Assembly: GCA_012861695.1 (NCBI GenBank)
Contig: JAAOOA010000341.1
Span: 73,501 to 137,500 of the forward strand
DNA from: Trematomus loennbergii
Lineage: Eukaryota > Chordata > Actinopteri > Perciformes > Nototheniidae
DNA: 64,000 nt
Direction of reading: 5' to 3'
Shown one piece after another: positions 50,079 to 60,447 of the stretch. Within the stretch, counting starts at the first letter, position 1. Every line of letters starts with the position of its first letter. A model generated the notes under the pieces. That model saw only the letters and a list, made by a program, of their open reading frames with translations, was not told the origin of the DNA and searched no databases. The translations under genes and the position numbers were made by a program.

Positions 50079-50832
50079 TGAAGTAAAAAGATATGATTCT
50101 AAACTGTATTGAAGTAAAGATGTATTATTTTGAATTGTATTTTAGTGAACATGTTTGAACTGTTTGAGTAATCACACTCCTGGGTCATACACACACCCTG
50201 TCCCTTTTACCTCAACACACCAGATGCTGTTTTTAAGGTAGATTTGGGTCTCTTTTTATGGGGGCACTAAAGGTTTAATTGTTGAAAAAGAAAAGTTTAT
50301 GAGATAACTCCCCTGGAAAAGGTAGGGAGGGGAGATCGGGACGGAGATAAGAATTGACTTTTGACCTTAGGGGACTTTGGAATTTCAAGTCCTGGGAGAA
50401 CTATTGACCTCACCAGAAGCGAATCCAGCCAGTCAGGGCACTTGGGGGAGGTGGTCAGTTTAAACAGCCCCTCCCCAGGGGTTCTCTGATTCGCTTGGGA
50501 GAAAAATGGGAAGGAAGAGATGACCAATCTCCGCCCCAAAAGTAGATAGAAATACTGATGTTTGTGTGTGTAAAAATGCTTTTGGGTTTGGTGAGTTGGT
50601 TGGTCCAGATATCTGTGTCCGAATCGCATCATCAACCTGAAGTCCAATTTCTTTTTGGTTTGATGAGTGGTTGGTCCGGACGCCTTTATCCGCATCGCAT
50701 CACAAACCTAAAAGTCCGGGGTACTCGAGTACTCTGTATAACTTGTATATGTGTTTGGTTTCCTACCAGTAAACTCAGAAAATTGTTATAACTTTTGATT
50801 CCGGTGTTTTCAATTCCTTTCTTATTTTAATA
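50079..50832 (+). mobile_element. 3' LTR of the endogenous retrovirus remnant
   Basis: Begins TGAAGTAAAAAGATATG right after the purine tract and is near-identical to the solo LTR at 22358-23107. The right border with the L2 (TTTTAATAGAG) is approximate. Confidence 0.7.
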
Positions 50833-51830
50833 GAGATTTCAGCCTCATCCAACGAACGGCGCGTAGCAGAGGTGTTCTATCCCAACAATACTCGCCAGCG
50901 TGGACCCAGGTCTCCGTCAGGAACATAAAATCCAGTTCACGAGAGGTGAAGAAGTCGTTTAGCAGGAACGTTTTGTTTGCTATCGACCTAGCATTTAGCA
51001 AAGCCATGCAAAGTTTTCGCTCCGGGCTTGCCGAAGGTGTAGTGCGTCTCAGCTGACGAAGATGTGCGTGTTGAACGCCGCGCGGGCCGGGAGCAGTCAG
51101 TCGGGCAGGAGGAGCTGCCAGCGGGCCCAGCAGAGTCCGCAGCTCCGGAAAAACAGGGCGAATCCACCGATCCCTCACATGGCGTGCAGCGGGAGGGCCA
51201 TGACATCCGAGGCGTGGATAAGTCCCAGAAGAAGCCGTCAGGTACAGTATGCTTTAAGATGGACCACCACGCTTTCCCCGTCGTCTAAAGCGCTTTCGGC
51301 GAGGCAGGATGCAGGGCAACCGGGGTAGGTGGGAATATTCGACAGTAGAGGGGGGGGGGACGATTTATGGTTGCCAGATGTAGGTTGGGCAGCAATATCA
51401 ACTCCAGTGAGGGTCTGAGGTGGAGGAGAGCTTGGCGATCATAAACGAGCAGAGCAGAGACATTCTGACAAACATAAAACAAAAACAGGATAGCTAAAGG
51501 TAGAGAGCTGAGGGAGCGGCGAGCCGACACAGGCGCCATCTTGAATCACGTCTTGACAAAAAATCCATAACAAAATGTCCTCTGTGGAAGCCGTAGTACT
51601 GTAAAAAGCACGACCAATCATCTGAGCCGGCCCGGCTAAAATAACTGGATGGCCTACCTGCCTGTCAGCCTTCCATCTGTGCACAAACTTACTCTTGCCC
51701 TCATTGGTCATGTGCGCGTTCGTGTGTGTTGGAGGAGGGGCTCTGGAAGGAAGTGGCAGATTTTCTCCGGTTGTGTATTTTCAAATTCTAGCGATCTCGA
51801 GCCGGTTTCTCAAACTTACATACCCCACCT

Positions 51831-53163
51831 TTAAGTGTTTGGAGAACACAGGACTGAAGTTGTGAGATATTTTGATCTTGTTCTCTTTAAGTTAACTCAA
51901 AGGCTTTGTATTATACATGAAATATACAGCAGGTGAAACATGTATTCAGGCCTCTTTATCAGAATAAGGACATGAAAACAGAGATGCCAAATTGTATTAA
52001 AAAGGTGGACACTGTGACTGTTGCCATGGCAGAGTGATTCAGATAGGAGAGAAATATGGGATAGGTCTGTTTAGGTGTGCTGCAAACCATAGCGTGCACT
52101 CATTTGACTTGTAAAGTCAAGTCAAGTAAGAGCAGTCTTTGTTCTTGTTGTGCTGTTTTGATATGTTCATGTAAATGTGATGTTATCTTTCCGGGAGCCT
52201 TCTTGTGCCACACAGCGACTGCCCGAGTGCTCTGTACATGGCCTGGCTGGATCAGTCCGTAATCCTACTGTACTGTATTATGTATATTTATATTTATATT
52301 TAATATTTTACTTTAAACATGATCTGTGAAGCTAGATAATTACCAGTTAAATAAGTGGTTGTTATCACTATCTTTCTTGTAGAAATCAGGGAGTAGTTTC
52401 AAATCGTTCCACATCAAGTCGTTTAAAAATGTGTTTTGGTGTCCCACAGTGGCTTACAATTGGTCTTCTTTGTTTTGAGAAATTCTAATCCCAAAACTAT
52501 CTTGTTTATGCACGGTTATTGCTATTTACTGATCGGAAAGTTGAGTGACATTGTCATAGCTAACATAATCATTCTTGTTACTGCCACAAAATCGTGTTTT
52601 GTGAGGTCACAGAGACTTTTGGCCTTTTGACCACAATCAAAAGGTCAACAATGTGACAGAAATGGATTCATCCTTGAGTCCAAGTGGAAGATTGTGCAAG
52701 ACTTGAATGAATTCCTCACGTTCTCCTGAGATATAGCATTCACAGGAATGAAATAGCTGGATGGACAGACTCATAAGAATAGAGACAACAAAGAGATAAT
52801 GTTTTTGACTTGTTGGCTGTTTCAGAATAAATCAACTATGTGACTGAAATTCAAATAATATTGACACACTTGTAATATGAGGGGCTCAAATACAGCCAGA
52901 ATGTTCTCTTAAAGCTGTTTGACATATGGTAACAAGCAATATCCGAACAAAAATATAAAAAATATAAACATTCAATAGTTATCATTAGTGCATATTTTGG
53001 AATGGTACCTTTCTTTCCGTGTGTCAGACAGTCAACAAGGAAGTGTGTTCAACTTTTTTCCCTGTTACATGTAAATGATATTCTTCCATCAATGGATCTA
53101 CAGTATATCCACCACGATAGACATCTTTGACATCTGAATTTCAATATTCAAATGTTTGCCAAA
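51831..53163. other. Upstream flank of lectin unit 5, no gene seen
   Basis: Matches the head of every unit. The L2 site is empty near 52945. No exon was supported. Confidence 0.65.
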
Positions 53164-53263
53164 GGTGGCTCAAAGAGAGCAGCGACCTCGTGGATATCTG
53201 AGTCTTCACCAGCACATCGAGAGAGACGGAGAGAGAAGCAGCTGACAGGACGACTCAGGAGAA
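53164..53263 (+). other. Putative untranslated exon 1 of lectin copy 5
   Basis: Same conserved block, with donor gtaagtg at 53264. Confidence 0.45.
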
Positions 53264-54027
53264 GTAAGTGTGATTCTGTTCAGTCATTTTCATATTTTGT
53301 TTATGTTTGAGAAAGATATTCTCCTTCAGAATATTTTCCAAAGGGGAGGAACATTTAATGAATCACATCTCAATCAGAAGCAATGAAATCTGAAACCCTA
53401 TTATGTTCATTTATTCCCTTAAATCATTTGTTTCTCTTGAAATCAACTGGAATATTTTATGTATTTGTATTAAAATCTCAATGTTTCATTTTGAATCATA
53501 AACAAACAAAAAATAATTGTACAAAAGTCGGCACTTTACCAAGAACGCTGGACATTTATAATGAAAACAAAACATTTAGTCTGAGTCTAGTGGACATTTT
53601 TGCCCTGAGTTTTACCTTTCAGGTTCATGTTAGGTTTTTAGAGCTTTGTGGGCGATGTATGCAGCCTGTCCCGTAGACATTACTCGGGCCGGAAAAAACA
53701 CAATTTTCCTGCTTTAAAAAACGGTGGTAAATCTTAAATGTTTTATTGGAACGATGTGTATACACAGCAATCTCACTCTCAGTTCAACTCAACAAATGTA
53801 ATTTTCATTATAGTTAGTTTACCTATAATAAAGTAATGATCACACATCTTGAAATCGGGCTTATAAAAGCAACGATACACAATTTAATTAAGCTTTTATT
53901 TCAGTTTACTTCTCTGTTCCGGTTAAAGAACCCATAAAGCCTCACCCACACCTAAAACATAGTGTATGTTGTATGGCACTATACTGTTATTGTTTAGTTT
54001 CTAACTGGTGTTTGCATGTTTCATTCA

Positions 54028-54243
54028 AATAGTTCAAGGTTCAAGGCTTTTATTAGTCATAGTACTTAGCTACAGTGTAGTTATGATGATGAAAATCTTA
54101 GGTCACAGGCTCCTCCAACAGTGCAACACAATAAAACTGAAAAACTGAAAAATAGTGCAAGTAAATACAAAAAGAAAAGTAAATTTGTGAAATAGTGCAA
54201 TAAGAGTCTATATACAAGTATTTGGAATATGATATATTAGACT
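54028..54243. repeat. Short retroposon-like insertion in intron 1
   Basis: Counterpart of 15306-15510. Confidence 0.5.
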
Positions 54244-54287
54244 TTTTCATGTGCTAAAAATACATTTTACGGTGTGTGCCTCGTATT

Positions 54288-54412
54288 ACGGAAAGGGACA
54301 TGAAAAAACAAAAAATAGAGAGAGAAAAGATTCGGGATAACGGGTTAGTGTCTCATTATCCCGACTTTTTTCTCTCTCTTTTTTATTTATTTTGTCCCTT
54401 TAGGGGCTCCGT
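54288..54412. repeat. Foldback MITE upstream of lectin copy 5
   Basis: Best-preserved copy: the inner stem CGGGATAACG...CGTTATCCCG is perfect and the outer ends are ACGGAAAGGGACA and TGTCCCTTTAGGGGCTCCGT. Confidence 0.75.
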
Positions 54413-54619
54413 ATGTTACTGCTGGTGTTGCTCTAAATTTGCATTTTCTCTCCATTTACATCTTCATTAAACTACTGCACAGAAGCGAGTGGTGCAGTCT
54501 GTGTTTGTGTTCATTTAACTGAAACATTAGGTGTTCAAAATCATTTAAATGTAACTGACATAATTTATAAGATTGATCAATGATCAATAATAATATTGCT
54601 TTCATCTAACAGAGCAAAG

Positions 54620-56679
54620 ATGCAGTGGATTCAGTTTGTGCTGATTCTGATGGGTAAGTGGATCATCTTATCAGATTTGTAACTGATATCACATCTGGAG
54701 TCATGAAACAGCTCATAACAATAAAACGTGGAATAAGTGGCCTCAGAGCTCCATTAAGATGAAGGGGACGATGTAAGAGGTGGGGGTGATTTTAATACTC
54801 ATGAGTTTGATTTAATGATCAGGTGCTTGTCATACTGTCAGCTCCATCACTGCAGAATGGTCTCTGTTCTTAGGTCAGTGTTCCTTCTTCACATGTCACC
54901 TCTATGAGTACCACTTCATTCAAGAGGGAAAGACCTGGGATGAAGCCCAGAGTTATTGCAGAGAGCATTTCACTGACCTGGCCACAGTGTCTGACATGAG
55001 AGACGTGGAGAGACTGACTAACTCTTCACAGACTACAGGCGCCTGGATTGGACTGAGGAGCATCAATGAAAGAGATATTAAAGTGTGGCACTGGTCTCTG
55101 CCGGGGGAGAAGTACAATCCTACAGAATGTGATCCAGAATGTGGACCTGAATGGGGTCAAAAACAGCCGAGCAATGAAGGTGTCAATCCTGAGAACTGTG
55201 TGTTGATGTATATACCTTTGAAAAAATGGTACGATGTCCATTGTTCTCTTAAACGCAAGTTCATCTGCTACAATGGTGAGTATATGTCATTATTAACGCT
55301 ATATAAATCATATCATAGTGTGTAACAATAGTTGACAGATAACTCGTGTGTTGTACACGTGTGTAGAGTTAAATTAAATTGAAAAACATTTTTGCTTTTC
55401 ACCTTAAACATAATATTATTGGTAACTTGATACAATTCTACTTGTTTAAATACATTGTAATGGTAAAGTTAAGGCCTATTTTTTGATTATTCAATCTACA
55501 TTATTATACCAAAAGTAAAATGTGTCTTTTCGTTCACACAGAAACAGGGCAACAGAAATACTTTGTAATTGATGAACCTGAACTGAACTGGCTTCAGGCT
55601 CAGAGCTACTGCAGAGAAAATCACACAGACCTGGTCAGTGGACTTGAAAATATCAATTCAGTTGAATTCAACCATCAGCAAAGCTCTCCTGACTCCACAA
55701 ATCCAGATAAGTTCTTGTGGATCGGCCTGTTCAGAGAGATCTGGAGCTGGTCAGATGAGAAGAATTTCTCTTTCAGACACTGGGATCCGGACTCATTTAA
55801 AGATGTAGCCTCAAAGACTTGTGCTATGACTACGTCCAATGGAAAGTGGAGCTCCGACATCTGCACAGAGGAAAAACCCTTCTACTGCTATGACGGTGAG
55901 TTTTGCAAAAGTCTATAAGTAAAGTATTCTTATTTCATGTCTTCAGTTATATATTTTTACATTCATGTTGAATATCCTTTAGTTGTGAACATATGTTTAA
56001 TATACACAGAATTAATGATCTGGATTCTGTCCTTAATCTTACGATAGACTGTGAATATAATATTCTTACTACTTAAAGTTTGAATATCATTTAGTCATGT
56101 TTTTGTCGTTAAGACGCATCTTTTTAACCTGGCTTTTACACAAGGTGCCACGTCATTTCTGGACTTATATTTCCTTACCATTGGTTTTAATTCCATTTGT
56201 ATCTTATTCATTTCTTTTTGTGGGGACTTTATTTATTTAAAAAACACAAGGATTATTGTAAGAAAGGTTCTATATTATTACAGTTGAGAGTCTGCAATAA
56301 ATAGTTATCCTAACAAAAAACAAAATCAATTTCAATGCCAGACAAAGTGATCCTGATCAAAGTGAAGAAGACTTGGGATGACGCCTTGGATTACTGCAGA
56401 GAGAACCACCATGACCTGGTCTCCATCACTGACCGTCACCAGCAGAGATGGGTCCAAGAGGGAGCCAAGATGGCCGACACTGAGTTCGCCTGGCTGGGAA
56501 TGCGCTACACCTGCACTCTGGATCTGTGGTTCTGGGTCAGTAATCGTCTGGTCTGCTATCACAACTGGGCCCAAAAAGACAAGATGAAGGGTTGTGACAG
56601 GGCTACAGCCATGAAGAGAGATGGAGAGTGGTATGAAAGGAGAGAAGGGGACTTTCTTAATTTTATCTGCGCCTTATAG
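54620..56679 (+). CDS. Lectin copy 5: intact three-CTLD secreted C-type lectin
   Basis: Exons: 54620-54653 (34 bp), 54874-55275 (402 bp), 55542-55895 (354 bp), 56342-56679 (338 bp). The sum of 1128 bp gives 375 residues plus stop, with GT-AG borders and phase-1 junctions throughout. Residues 1-13 form a hydrophobic signal-like head. CTLD1 is at about 14-145, CTLD2 at 146-263 and CTLD3 at 264-375, each with the paired cysteines and WIGL/WLGM core. CTLD1 has QPS (KQPSNEGVNPENC) instead of EPN and WYD instead of WND. CTLD2 has DPD and WSSDIC. CTLD3 has no Ca2+ motif and is the most diverged of the five (IKVKKTWDDALDYC, KDKMKGCDRATAMK). No membrane span follows CTLD3. Fish multi-CTLD proteins are often labelled mannose-receptor-like. 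Ligand and role are unknown. It is the array's right-hand member, followed by unique sequence. Confidence 0.93.
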
Positions 56680-57419
56680 TACATTTTTAAACCCACCGGT
56701 GTATTTATATAAGCTTACTCTACACTGACTGTTCTCTGGGTTTTTTTAATGGCACAATGACAGGTAAATAAATCACAACCTGAAGATGGTAGAACATCAT
56801 TTATGAAGGTGTCACTTAATGCAGATTAGTCATTGAGAAATTCCCGGGGACATCATTTATTTTCAGTTGCTTCCTTTATAATAGCCAGGGAGAGATAACT
56901 ACAGACAGCATTGGTGCTCATTGTTTATTCAATATAGAATATTGCCATATTTTTCTTTTAAAGTGTGGGATTTTTATGCATTTCTTAAGGTATTTGTTAA
57001 ACAATTAACCTATTCTGCTTTGTTATAATAAACATTTCATATACTCACTTTATCACATGTTTTTCATTTCCAAGATGTAATTCAAATTGGGTAATAATGG
57101 TTGAAATATGTATAATCAGGATTATAATATGTTTTTATTTTATGTAAACAATTGATTTTTTTTTTTACATTGAATAAACTGTTAACCATGGATTGGGTTT
57201 GTGGTTCTTGCAATGTATGGCATCTACACACACAATACACACACACTTCAGATTTCAAGATAGGATTTAAAAAGGTAATTTCCAGGGCAAAGGGGAAATG
57301 CAATACCAAATCAATAAAAGGAAAAAGAGGAAAATAAAGTAGAAAAAAGGTAAATAAACTAGTAATTCATACTATTCCATGTATGCTTACAATACAGTAG
57401 TTCTCATCCTATTTTTATT
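56680..57419. other. 3' UTR and diverged flank of lectin copy 5
   Basis: The tail resembles the other copies only in part and then becomes unique. No further lectin exon was found. AATAAA occurs near 57027 and again at 57173. Confidence 0.5.
57173..57178 (+). terminator. Candidate poly(A) signal of lectin copy 5
   Basis: AATAAA (context TTGAATAAACTG, like TGAATAAACG in the sister units) lies about 495 bp after the stop and is followed by GT-rich sequence. An ATAATAAA at about 57025 is an alternative. Confidence 0.45.
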
Positions 57420-57665
57420 TATTTTATTTTTATGGCAAACACAAGCACAGACACTCACTGCGGTGTGTTATTTTTCCCCTTTCTGTTATTTTAGGAATAG
57501 ACATTTTTAGGAAGTTTCTGCTTTCTGCTAATATTTTTTTTTCTAAATCTAGATTTGAATTGTTGATGACAATGGGGTTAAATCCATTCCATAATTTAAC
57601 ACCGATTATTGATAAACTGTGTGATTTCAAAGTTGTTCTGTTTGGCTTTCCACAGCAAGTGTTAG
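57420..57665 (-). mobile_element. LINE reverse-transcriptase C-terminal remnant, minus strand
   Basis: A minus-strand frame (57630 down to 57430) reads KSHSLSIIGVKLWNGFNP..., resembling the GVKLWNSLP-type C-terminal motif of fish LINEs. It is short, isolated and non-functional. Confidence 0.4.
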
Positions 57666-58000
57666 TTCAGCCTGTCCTCCAAAAAACGACCAAATAGGTC
57701 GATTGTTCAGCAGCTTATTACGACCTATAATCACGTGTAAGAAACAACAATTTGCGGCAATTGCAAACGCTCCGGAGGGTCGTATAATCACAAATAACCC
57801 TCTCTGGAAAATCCTAAATTGTAGAATAGTTTGGCCATTAAAATGCTTTTTGATTAGATTTAGATTATTCTTTAATTGTTACTCTACTTTCAAAAATATT
57901 CCATACTAATGTACCTTGTTAAAAAATCACCAAAGATAAATGAATGCTTAATTGACTGTCTTTTATTCTGAAAACGCGAAACCCCCTTTAATTATTTAAC
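57666..58000. other. Intergenic, no gene recognised
   Basis: AT-rich. Contains two similar words (ACGACCTATAATCACG and GGTCGTATAATCACA) that might be an old repeat. Confidence 0.4.
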
Positions 58001-58003
58001 CGA

Positions 58004-58150
58004 TGACGTCACTTCCACTTGTACGTACAATCCGGAAGTGGGTTCGTTCGTTGTTGTTGTGATATTTGAGGAAATCTGGGCGAAGTTCACTTGCAAAAAG
58101 TGGGACAAAAAACTAACATTTATCAGATTTCGGGGGTGAGCATGGAGGTA
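58004..58150 (+). promoter_or_regulatory. Possible CRE/ETS promoter with a short exon
   Basis: A full CRE (TGACGTCA, 58004-58011) is followed by an ETS-type CCGGAAGTG (58032-58040) in GC-richer sequence. About 100 bp further on, ATGGAG abuts a consensus donor (gtaagag at 58148). The arrangement resembles a housekeeping promoter and first coding exon. No downstream exon was identified, so this could equally be part of an old repeat. Confidence 0.25.
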
Positions 58151-58299
58151 AGAGTAGTTGGTATTCCAAATGTCTGACTTAATAAAAGAATCATCTTTGT
58201 CTTCATATGTGATTTTCAGTTTTAACACACGATCTTTGGTGGTCAAAAATCTGCTGTAGCAAAGCTAACACATATGTGGGTTAGGAATAGAAGAACAGC

Positions 58300-59237
58300 G
58301 TGACAGGCCACTTCCTGTCCGGCCTTTCAAAAATAAAATCTCTAGCGGATATGAAAGAAATGAGCCTGAAAAAACGTGATTTTTAGCATATAGAAACAGG
58401 ACATTCAATTATTTATTTTGTATATATTTGCTCTACTCATGGTACAGACGACTCCTTAAAAAAAAAAAGGTGATCTTTCTTTTGCCTAACATATATAACA
58501 ACAAAAGTAGATGGTTTGTCAATTAGCAATTCTTACAGTTACATGACACAATTAAGAATTAAGAGCCTTAAGTATGAAACATACAACATAATTGATATGG
58601 AAGAATATTAGAGCTAAGAATTTACAGTTTATTATTTATTATTACATGGTTTAGTTCAATACTCGATTCTGATTGGTCACTTCAGAACACGTGACACATT
58701 GTTAATCCAAAACAGACAGAACGCTGTCAAGGATTTATTGACCGTTGTTAAGGACGCTCACATCTGCAGAAAGAAGTCCGGTCGATTGAACTGCATACAG
58801 TTTGGCCGGCAGTTTAATTTTCAAACTGGGACAAGAAAACAGCGGAGAAGTAACGGGCAGAAACCCTCCTTTTTACGCAACAATATAGACATCAGACAGT
58901 AAAACATATTCAGTTGCCAGTTACTTTGGCATTAGGGCAGGGATATCTAGATACTTCCCAAGGTTTGACATAATGAAATGTGCTTCTTTTAAAGCAAGCA
59001 ACGATGTTTTCAAATCTGTAATAAAAAAGCTCCGCAAAAACGCTATCGAAGCAGTTCCTGCCGTTGCTACGTTAGTTCAGACAGTAACAAAGGACTATTT
59101 TTCTTAGCGGATGCATGTCATTTTAAATCAATAATAGCCTACTATTTTTTAAATCAATGAAACCATTTTCTTAATCTATAAAAGCATTTCAATTAATATT
59201 GGGAGTCATGTCGTTACTTTGTTGAGAATGTGGCCAT
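58300..59237. other. Intergenic, no gene recognised
   Basis: AT-rich. The CAATACTCGATTCTGATTGG word near 58658 is reminiscent of fish DNA-transposon ends, but no paired terminus was found. Confidence 0.4.
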
Positions 59238-59281
59238 GTAATACGTAAGGGATAATGTGCACATTATCCCTTACGTATTAC
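59238..59281. repeat. 44-bp perfect palindrome
   Basis: The left arm starts GTAATACGTAAGGGATAATG and meets its exact reverse complement with no spacer at TGTGCACA. It is probably the fused ends of a MITE or a foldback remnant. Confidence 0.85.
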
Positions 59282-59999
59282 TAAGTTATTAAAAACAACT
59301 CAAAGGAGGAGTTTTTATTGCAAATTAAGAATATAGTTTTAAAAACAAACTTGCATTTAAACATTCAAGTTAAACTTGTTAGAATATATAAAACTACTAT
59401 TATTAATGCAAACTATGCAAATGTGTCTTTATTCCCCATATGCAATATAAACAAAGTAGTACTGTATTTAGTTGATGGTGAAGATGAGGATGAGGAAGAT
59501 TATGGTGCCAGGCATAAGGGAAAGAAATAAGATAATAATGCATCGCGAGAATAATGTGTATACACTCAAAAATTGACTTTAATTTAGAAATGTCAAGTTT
59601 ATTCCCCAAAATATATGACTGTATTTTCAAAAAAAAAAGCAAATCCTCCTCCTATTGGTATATTTAATACCTATCCCTACTAGTAGAAATTCAACTCAAC
59701 AATATATATATTCTATCGACCTATTGAACGTATTTATACAAAAAAAACGAACAACATTTACTCGTTTTTCTTTGTAATCCACTTTATTTTGAAAAATGCA
59801 TTGCTCAACATCCGGCGCTGACAACCTTCCATTCAATCCATGCTCCGTGGCTCTGGATCTATTGAGCAGCCTAAAAAACACGAAGCAAAAACCGGGGATT
59901 CGGTCTGCCTTCCTCCGCTGTCAGTCAGACACATTAAAACAACCATAGTCCTTTTTTTACAGACGTATCTAGCAGTCATTAACAGTGACGTTTAATCTA
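59282..59999. other. Intergenic, no gene recognised
   Basis: AT-rich. GGAGGAGTTTTTATTGCAAAT (near 59306) and GCAAATCCTCCTCC (near 59639) face one another and might be the ends of an old inverted-repeat element. Confidence 0.35.
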
Positions 60000-60447
60000 C
60001 CTGTGCGCGTTCTGCGGCTGTTGGTTAAATGTGACGTTTGAGGACAACACAGACAATCGGGCGCCGGGCTTGTCGCTGCAGCTTTGCGTCAAAAGCAGCT
60101 AAAGCTAAACCGTGGTGCGACAAGTCAGCAAGAAATACGCGTTAACAGCCACGTTTCCAGACAGACAGCACACAGGTTATTTTGGGTACGGTTGCTGTCG
60201 TGCACATGCTGTGTTTTAGTGGTGTGAGCTAATCAAACATCTGTGCAAAAGCTGTCAGAAGAAATAGCAGATTTAAACTCGGTATTTAGGGGTCGCTTTT
60301 CCTCAATTACCAGCTTTCTGACTTGGACTTTACTACACATTTGGAAAACAGGTTAACAAATAATAGGAGATTTATTAATTGCGCAAGATTTTGTTGGATT
60401 TAAGAGGGGCCTCATAGCGTTTAACACATGAGGCCCAGTTGACAAAG
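60000..60447 (+). promoter_or_regulatory. tox4 upstream region and probable 5' UTR
   Basis: GC content rises, with CpGs around 60005-60130 (GGGCGCCGGGCTTG). The region leads without an obvious acceptor to the tox4 ATG. The transcription start is not determinable. The ATG at 60448 is chosen because it opens the MDLNFYSDL start expected for fish tox4. Confidence 0.4.

Larger units (their letters stand above)
45937..51550 (-). mobile_element. Near full-length L2 (Maui-like) LINE, minus strand, with nested retroviral insert
   Basis: Read on the minus strand from about 51550: endonuclease start (LNARSIANKTFLLNDFF, FLTETW), interruption 48800-50832, rest of endonuclease (48711 down to 48220, including SGDFNVHVC and ISDHLP), linker and reverse transcriptase (48334 down to about 46800), and C-terminus ending at 46132 (LWNTLPLHVRS...). 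The 3' tail is (AAATC)n at 45937-45958. A few frame breaks (near 47095, 46975 and 46490) remain. It matches the unit 2 copy closely. Confidence 0.85.
45833..51830. mobile_element. TTAA-flanked inverted-repeat element carrying an L2 and a retroviral remnant
   Basis: Ends AGGTAGGGTAGGTAAGTTTG and CAAACTTACATACCCCACCT border TTAA at 45829-45832 and 51831-51834. The inner inverted repeat extends to ACCGGCTCGAGAT and ATCTCGAGCCGGT. It is the counterpart of 19407-24111, larger because the nested retroviral insert is longer. Confidence 0.75.
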
